Origin: Planctomycetota bacterium
Lineage (GTDB): Bacteria; Planctomycetota; Phycisphaerae; Phycisphaerales; SM1A02
Length of the DNA stretch: 44,980 nt
Direction: 5' to 3'
Assembly (NCBI GenBank): GCA_027622195.1
Contig: JAQBZO010000013.1
Coordinates: 1-44,980 of the forward strand
Below the pieces are notes generated by a model, which was not told where the DNA came from, ran no database searches, and was given only the letters and a program-made list of their open reading frames with translations. The position numbers and the translations under genes were made by a program. Below, piece after piece: positions 41,644 through 44,980 of this stretch. Position 1 is the first letter of the stretch, and each line of letters begins with the position of its first letter.

Positions 41644-42905
41644 GATGCGCGCATTCCACTCTCGAAATCTTCCTCGGCATGAATGGCAGCGACCGCCGAG
41701 TCATCTTCATCTTCTCGAAGCTCACCGACCGTTGGTCCGCTGAGCAACCTCGAGCCAATCGCGTCAAGTCGCACAATGAGGCCAAGACTCAGCGCCGTCA
41801 TCATCCATCCTGTTCCACCGCGCGAAATGAGTGGAAGCGCAATCCCCTTGGTCGGAGCCAAACCAGTGACCACAAAGAGATTGATCACCGCTTGAATAGC
41901 GACCATCGCAATGATGCCCGTTGCTGCGAGTCTGAGTAACCGAGATTGCGGTCCATCAGGCACTCCCGGAGATGGGGCAGCGGACTCGATCACACTCACT
42001 CCGCTCCAAATCATCCACCCAACGAGAAACACGATGAGCATGGCACCGGCGATTCCCAATTCTTCGGTCGCCACGCTGAAGATAAAATCCGTCGTGGCTT
42101 CAGGGAGATAGCCATACTTCTGGATACCTTCTCCGATGCCGCGCCCAGCGAGTCCACCGCCGCTGATCGCTCCGAGCGATTGAATGATGTGGTATCCGAT
42201 GCCTTGAGGATCAGCGTAGGGATCGAGATAGGCCAAGATGCGATTCACTCGATACGGACTCGTGATCACGAGTCCCACGATCCCGACGACTGCAACGGGT
42301 ACGACGGTCAACATGTGGCGGAAGGATGTTCCCGCAGCGAGCAGTGTCAACGCGCCAACGATGCCGATGAGAACTCCGGTGCCAAGATCCTCCGCCGCGA
42401 TCAGCAGGCTGACGACTCCGACCGCTGCGATCGGGATCAAGAATCCTTCTTTGAATCGAGCCATTTTTTCAACGCCGACCCGTATGGAGTACAAGGCGAC
42501 GGCGATCGGAACACACCACTTCGCCACCTCGCTTGGCTGAAAAGAGAACCATCCGAGATTCACCCAACGCTGAGCCCCGTTCACTTCGCGACCGAGACCT
42601 GGCACATACGCGAGTGCGGCGGCAAAGACAGCAATTCCGATTATCCAGAGGTCCCCGCGATGCCAGCCATTGCCCAAGGGCAATCGTTCCCATGGGATGA
42701 ATCGACCCACGAAAAGGCACCCCACCGCGAGCGCGGCGAAGAGGGTCGAGCGCATGCTCACGAGCGTGTCCACATCGGTGAGCGTTGAGCCATCCACGCG
42801 CAATCCAGCACTCGCAACGAGCACCATCCCAACACAGAGGAGCGCGATGACGGAAACGATCAAACTTTGTCCTGAGCGAAGCATGACGCCATGAGTATCG
42901 GACAT
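41640..42905 (-). CDS. ftsW: Lipid II polymerase/flippase-type SEDS protein FtsW
   Basis: FtsW polymerises peptidoglycan glycan chains at the division septum with its partner penicillin-binding protein. The 421-residue protein has about ten membrane segments and SEDS hallmarks: GREVNGAQRWVNLG, FQPSEVAKW, SPYRVNRILAYLDPYADPQG, GLAGRGIGEGIQKYGYLPEA, TDFIFSVATEELG and LAPTKGIALPLISRGGTGWM. The catalytic aspartate is in the TDFIF region and the loop before it. The last 40 residues are an acidic cytoplasmic tail. ATG 42905 (MSDTHGVML) is preferred over 42944. RodA cannot be fully excluded, but murG is its direct partner. The other dcw genes are missing. Confidence 0.92.
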   Translation of the reverse strand: MSDTHGVMLRSGQSLIVSVIALLCVGMVLVASAGLRVDGSTLTDVDTLVSMRSTLFAALAVGCLFVGRFIPWERLPLGNGWHRGDLWIIGIAVFAAALAYVPGLGREVNGAQRWVNLGWFSFQPSEVAKWCVPIAVALYSIRVGVEKMARFKEGFLIPIAAVGVVSLLIAAEDLGTGVLIGIVGALTLLAAGTSFRHMLTVVPVAVVGIVGLVITSPYRVNRILAYLDPYADPQGIGYHIIQSLGAISGGGLAGRGIGEGIQKYGYLPEATTDFIFSVATEELGIAGAMLIVFLVGWMIWSGVSVIESAAPSPGVPDGPQSRLLRLAATGIIAMVAIQAVINLFVVTGLAPTKGIALPLISRGGTGWMMTALSLGLIVRLDAIGSRLLSGPTVGELREDEDDSAVAAIHAEEDFESGMRAS

Positions 42906-42987
42906 TTTCTGCTTCTTGGCGCAGATTCCTTCGCCCCTGTTCATGCGAATGTTCAGTCGGAGATATCATCCGCTCTTTCCCCACCAA

Positions 42988-44583
42988 ATGCGCATCTTTC
43001 TCGAAACATTCGGATGCCAGATGAACGAGCTCGACAGCGAACTCGTGCGGTCGAATCTCGTTTCGCTCGGATACGAGTTCGTCGATCATCCCGAGGAAGC
43101 CAAGATCATTCTCTTCAACACCTGTTCAGTGCGCGAACTCGCCGAGCAAAAGGCTTGGAGCCGCATCGGCATTGTCGGACAACGCAAAAAACAAGGCGAA
43201 GAGCTCATCCTCGGCGTCCTTGGTTGCATGGCCGAGCGCGATGGACTCGACTTGCTCAGGCGGCATCCGCAAGTTGACATTTTGTGCGGACCCGGTGAAC
43301 TCGACCGACTTCCGCAACTCCTGCACACCATGATCGCCGCCGAAGGTGCTCGTCCCGACCGCGCCGATCGAGTCGCCCTCCTCGGAAGCAAGAATCGCCG
43401 CTCCTCCACCCTCGAAGCGGCGCAAGATGGACTCGAATCGCTCGACCTCGCGCGCACTTTTGATCCCGCCCACTCGACTGCGGGCAGTCGAAGCGCGTAT
43501 GTCCGAATCACCCGTGGATGCAACAAGTTCTGCACCTACTGCGTGGTCCCGAATACGCGTGGCGCCGAGGTGCATCGTCCACCCAGCCACATTGTCGATG
43601 AATGCAAGAAACTCGCGGATGAGGGGGTCATCGAAGTCACTTTGCTCGGACAAACGGTCAACCATTACGTGTACACGCACGGCGTTGCACTCAGCGTGAA
43701 CGGAGCCGAAACACCGCAGATTGGACCTGGATTATCTGCATTTCGGCCGCGTCATACACAGTCGAATGGAAGCGCGCGCGTCACGACTTTCGCCGATCTC
43801 TTGCACCGCATTCACGAAGAAGTTCCAGCACTCCAACGCATTCGATTCGTCACGAGTTATCCACGCGATTTCTCTGATGATGCGCTTGCGGTGATGCGTG
43901 ATGACGCGCGCATTTGCCCGTACTTGCATGCTCCTGCGCAAAGCGGATCAGACCGCATTTTGAAGATGATGAACCGTGGATATTCAGTCGGCGAATACCT
44001 CGAGTTCATCGACCGTGCGATCGCAACCGTGCCAAACTTGTGTATTGCAGGCGACATCATTGTTGGATTCCCAACTGAAACAGAGTCTGATTTTGAAGCG
44101 ACCTGTGACCTCGTCAACCGCGTGCCCTACAAGAACAATTACATCTTCAAGTACAGCCCGCGCCCTGGCACTCCCGCCTTCGACCGCATCCCGAACGATG
44201 TTCCAGAAGAAATAAAACGGTGGCGCAATAATCAACTTCTTGCCCTTCAGGCACAGCGGTCGCAAGAGGTTCACGACGGATGGATCGGGAAAACGGTCCC
44301 AGTCTTCTTCCAAGAGGTACGGCGTGTGGCAAGCCCGAAAACCGCGAACACTTCAATGGCGCGAGCCCAAATCACGATCCAAGGAAAAGATCGCGATTCA
44401 GCCTATAACTCAAGCACTACCAATGTATTACAACTCGTTGGAAGAACTCCAGGCGACCTCATTGTGGCCGTAGAATCGACCGATAACAATGACTCAAGGA
44501 TTGGAACAATCGAGCCAGTCACCATCCACACGGCTCGCTCGCTGCTGCTGCTGGGATCGACAGAAGCCAATGCGGGTTCATAG
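42988..44583 (+). CDS. miaB: tRNA-2-methylthio-N6-dimethylallyladenosine synthase
   Basis: MiaB is a radical-SAM methylthiotransferase that adds a methylthio group to i6A37 of tRNA. N-terminal cluster cysteines are C10 (FETFGCQMNE region), C46 (FNTCSVRELAEQKAW) and C80 (GVLGCMAER). The radical-SAM triad CNKFCTYC is at 178, 182 and 185. The C-terminal TRAM domain ends near NVLQLVGRTPGD. At 531 residues it is about 60 longer than usual: a 36-residue insert (about 229-264, VYTHGVALSVNGAETPQIGP onward) breaks the radical-SAM domain, and the linker before it is extended. ATG 42988 starts MRIFLETFGC; 42943 is an alternative. It diverges from ftsW across 82 bases. Confidence 0.94.
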   Translation: MRIFLETFGCQMNELDSELVRSNLVSLGYEFVDHPEEAKIILFNTCSVRELAEQKAWSRIGIVGQRKKQGEELILGVLGCMAERDGLDLLRRHPQVDILCGPGELDRLPQLLHTMIAAEGARPDRADRVALLGSKNRRSSTLEAAQDGLESLDLARTFDPAHSTAGSRSAYVRITRGCNKFCTYCVVPNTRGAEVHRPPSHIVDECKKLADEGVIEVTLLGQTVNHYVYTHGVALSVNGAETPQIGPGLSAFRPRHTQSNGSARVTTFADLLHRIHEEVPALQRIRFVTSYPRDFSDDALAVMRDDARICPYLHAPAQSGSDRILKMMNRGYSVGEYLEFIDRAIATVPNLCIAGDIIVGFPTETESDFEATCDLVNRVPYKNNYIFKYSPRPGTPAFDRIPNDVPEEIKRWRNNQLLALQAQRSQEVHDGWIGKTVPVFFQEVRRVASPKTANTSMARAQITIQGKDRDSAYNSSTTNVLQLVGRTPGDLIVAVESTDNNDSRIGTIEPVTIHTARSLLLLGSTEANAGS

Positions 44584-44634
44584 ACAGAAATGTTTCAAAT
44601 CAGAAGGATTTCTTTGGTTTTTCCTTCGGACGAT

Positions 44635-44662
44635 TTGACCTGCCCCAGGATTGGGCTAAGTT
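44635..44662 (+). promoter_or_regulatory. Candidate promoter for the secreted-protein gene at 44793
   Basis: TTGACC (44635-44640, 5 of 6) and TAAGTT (44657-44662, 3 of 6) are 16 bases apart in the 209-base gap after miaB. Transcription would begin near 44669, giving a leader of about 120 bases. Confidence 0.4.
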
Positions 44663-44702
44663 CCCTTTGCAAGAGCGTAGTCCCGATCGCGCTCGGCGGA
44701 GA

Positions 44703-44759
44703 GAAAAAAGGGTACCCAAGCTTCGGCTTGTGTATGTTCGTCCCGAGTGTCCTTTTTTC
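44703..44759 (+). other. Structured 5' leader with UUCG hairpin and long A/U stem
   Basis: CAAGC-TTCG-GCTTG (44717-44730) is a 5-bp stem capped by a UUCG tetraloop. Around it GAAAAAAGG (44703-44711) pairs with CCTTTTTTC (44751-44759). The gene start follows 34 bases later. It may steady the mRNA or control expression. Confidence 0.5.
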
Positions 44760-44792
44760 GTGACTCTACATGTTTTTGAAAGGAATTGAGAG

Positions 44793-44980
44793 ATGAAGAG
44801 CGTTTCCCTACTTGCTGCGGGCATCACCGCTTTGGTGGCTTCGCAGTCCTTCGCTGGCTTTGACGGCTTCTCAGTCGTGAACGCTGGCAGCATCGGTGGC
44901 CGCGATGTGTATCGCGTCTACGCAAACACGAGCGGCGGAACCTACACGTTCCTGAACTGCTTCAACCACGTCACCACTTC
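44793..44980 (+). CDS. Secreted protein, N-terminus only (cut by window edge)
   Basis: A clear ATG with AAAGGA upstream opens a frame running to the right edge, so 62 residues are visible. It begins with a signal peptide (KSVSLLAAGITALVASQSFA). The mature part reads GFDGFSVVNAGSIGGRDVYR and VYANTSGGTYTFLNCFNHVTT, a beta-strand-rich start as found in extracellular matrix-type or adhesin-like planctomycete proteins. The long structured leader, clean RBS and signal peptide suggest a strongly expressed exported protein. No family can be named from this fragment. Confidence 0.75.
   Translation, partial: MKSVSLLAAGITALVASQSFAGFDGFSVVNAGSIGGRDVYRVYANTSGGTYTFLNCFNHVTT

Noticed and set aside
41946-42788. 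280-codon plus-strand open frame
   Set aside because: It is antisense to ftsW; its translation is full of His, Asp and Arg from the opposite strand of membrane-segment codons.
1-44980. Phage, plasmid, CRISPR or biosynthetic cluster
   Set aside because: No integrase, transposase, repeat array, synthase or capsid-type gene was found on either strand.

Overview
The window is a dense, moderately GC-rich bacterial chromosome segment. It most likely comes from the Planctomycetota, class Phycisphaerae. That placement is inferred from gene style: small membrane proteins ending in CPxCxYxLxG…CPECG zinc ribbons, a large secreted protein with a pre-peptidase-C-like domain, a ThiD2-ThiE fusion, and housekeeping genes scattered away from their usual operons (single atpG, dnaN, rpsR, murA, and a detached ftsW-murG pair). 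No rRNA, CRISPR array, insertion sequence, phage or plasmid gene was seen. One tRNA gene is present (Thr, anticodon TGT).

Layout from left to right. 1-9.3 kb: a truncated secreted protein, an M24 aminopeptidase, a SerB-like phosphatase coupled to a zinc-ribbon membrane protein, tRNA-Thr directly behind mnmG, an M17 leucyl aminopeptidase, and a coupled LMW-phosphatase/rpiB pair. 9.4-20 kb: an unknown protein, a zinc-ribbon membrane protein, dnaN, a cell-envelope redox group (CPVC redoxin, DsbD-N-like protein, cysteine-less rhodanese lipoprotein), atpG, a PhnP-like hydrolase, thiD2-thiE, a Mn-type superoxide dismutase, a lipoprotein, an amidohydrolase and an M50 protease. 20-26 kb: rpsP-trmD-rplS (no rimM), queD, an unknown protein, an HNH endonuclease, a CPBP protease and rplM-rpsI with a good intrinsic terminator. 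26-32.5 kb: a multi-HTH protein whose C-terminus resembles sigma-70 region 4, alr, and a plus-strand RNA-related operon (DEAD-box helicase, psuG, rho). 32.5-45 kb: murA, a plant-type ferredoxin-NADP reductase, a HEAT-like lipoprotein, rpsR with a structured leader, a coupled ygfZ / 51-residue membrane protein / HMG-CoA-lyase-like trio, an M42 peptidase, ftsW-murG, miaB, and the start of another secreted protein behind a structured 5' leader.

Architecture: transcription direction flips every one to three genes, giving 12 convergent and 13 divergent junctions. Six convergent pairs overlap at their 3' ends, and only the rpsI end has a textbook terminator. This fits heavy use of Rho, and the Rho encoded here has an unusual N-terminal RNA-binding domain. 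Inside co-directional groups, genes are often joined by 4-base ATGA/GTGA overlaps.

The strongest candidates for undescribed biology are the sigma-region-4-like multi-HTH protein next to alr, the divergent Rho, the short membrane protein locked between ygfZ and the lyase, the rpsR leader with mutually exclusive hairpins, and the long inverted repeat at 34985-35030. No complete novel multi-gene system such as a defence island or biosynthetic cluster could be supported.
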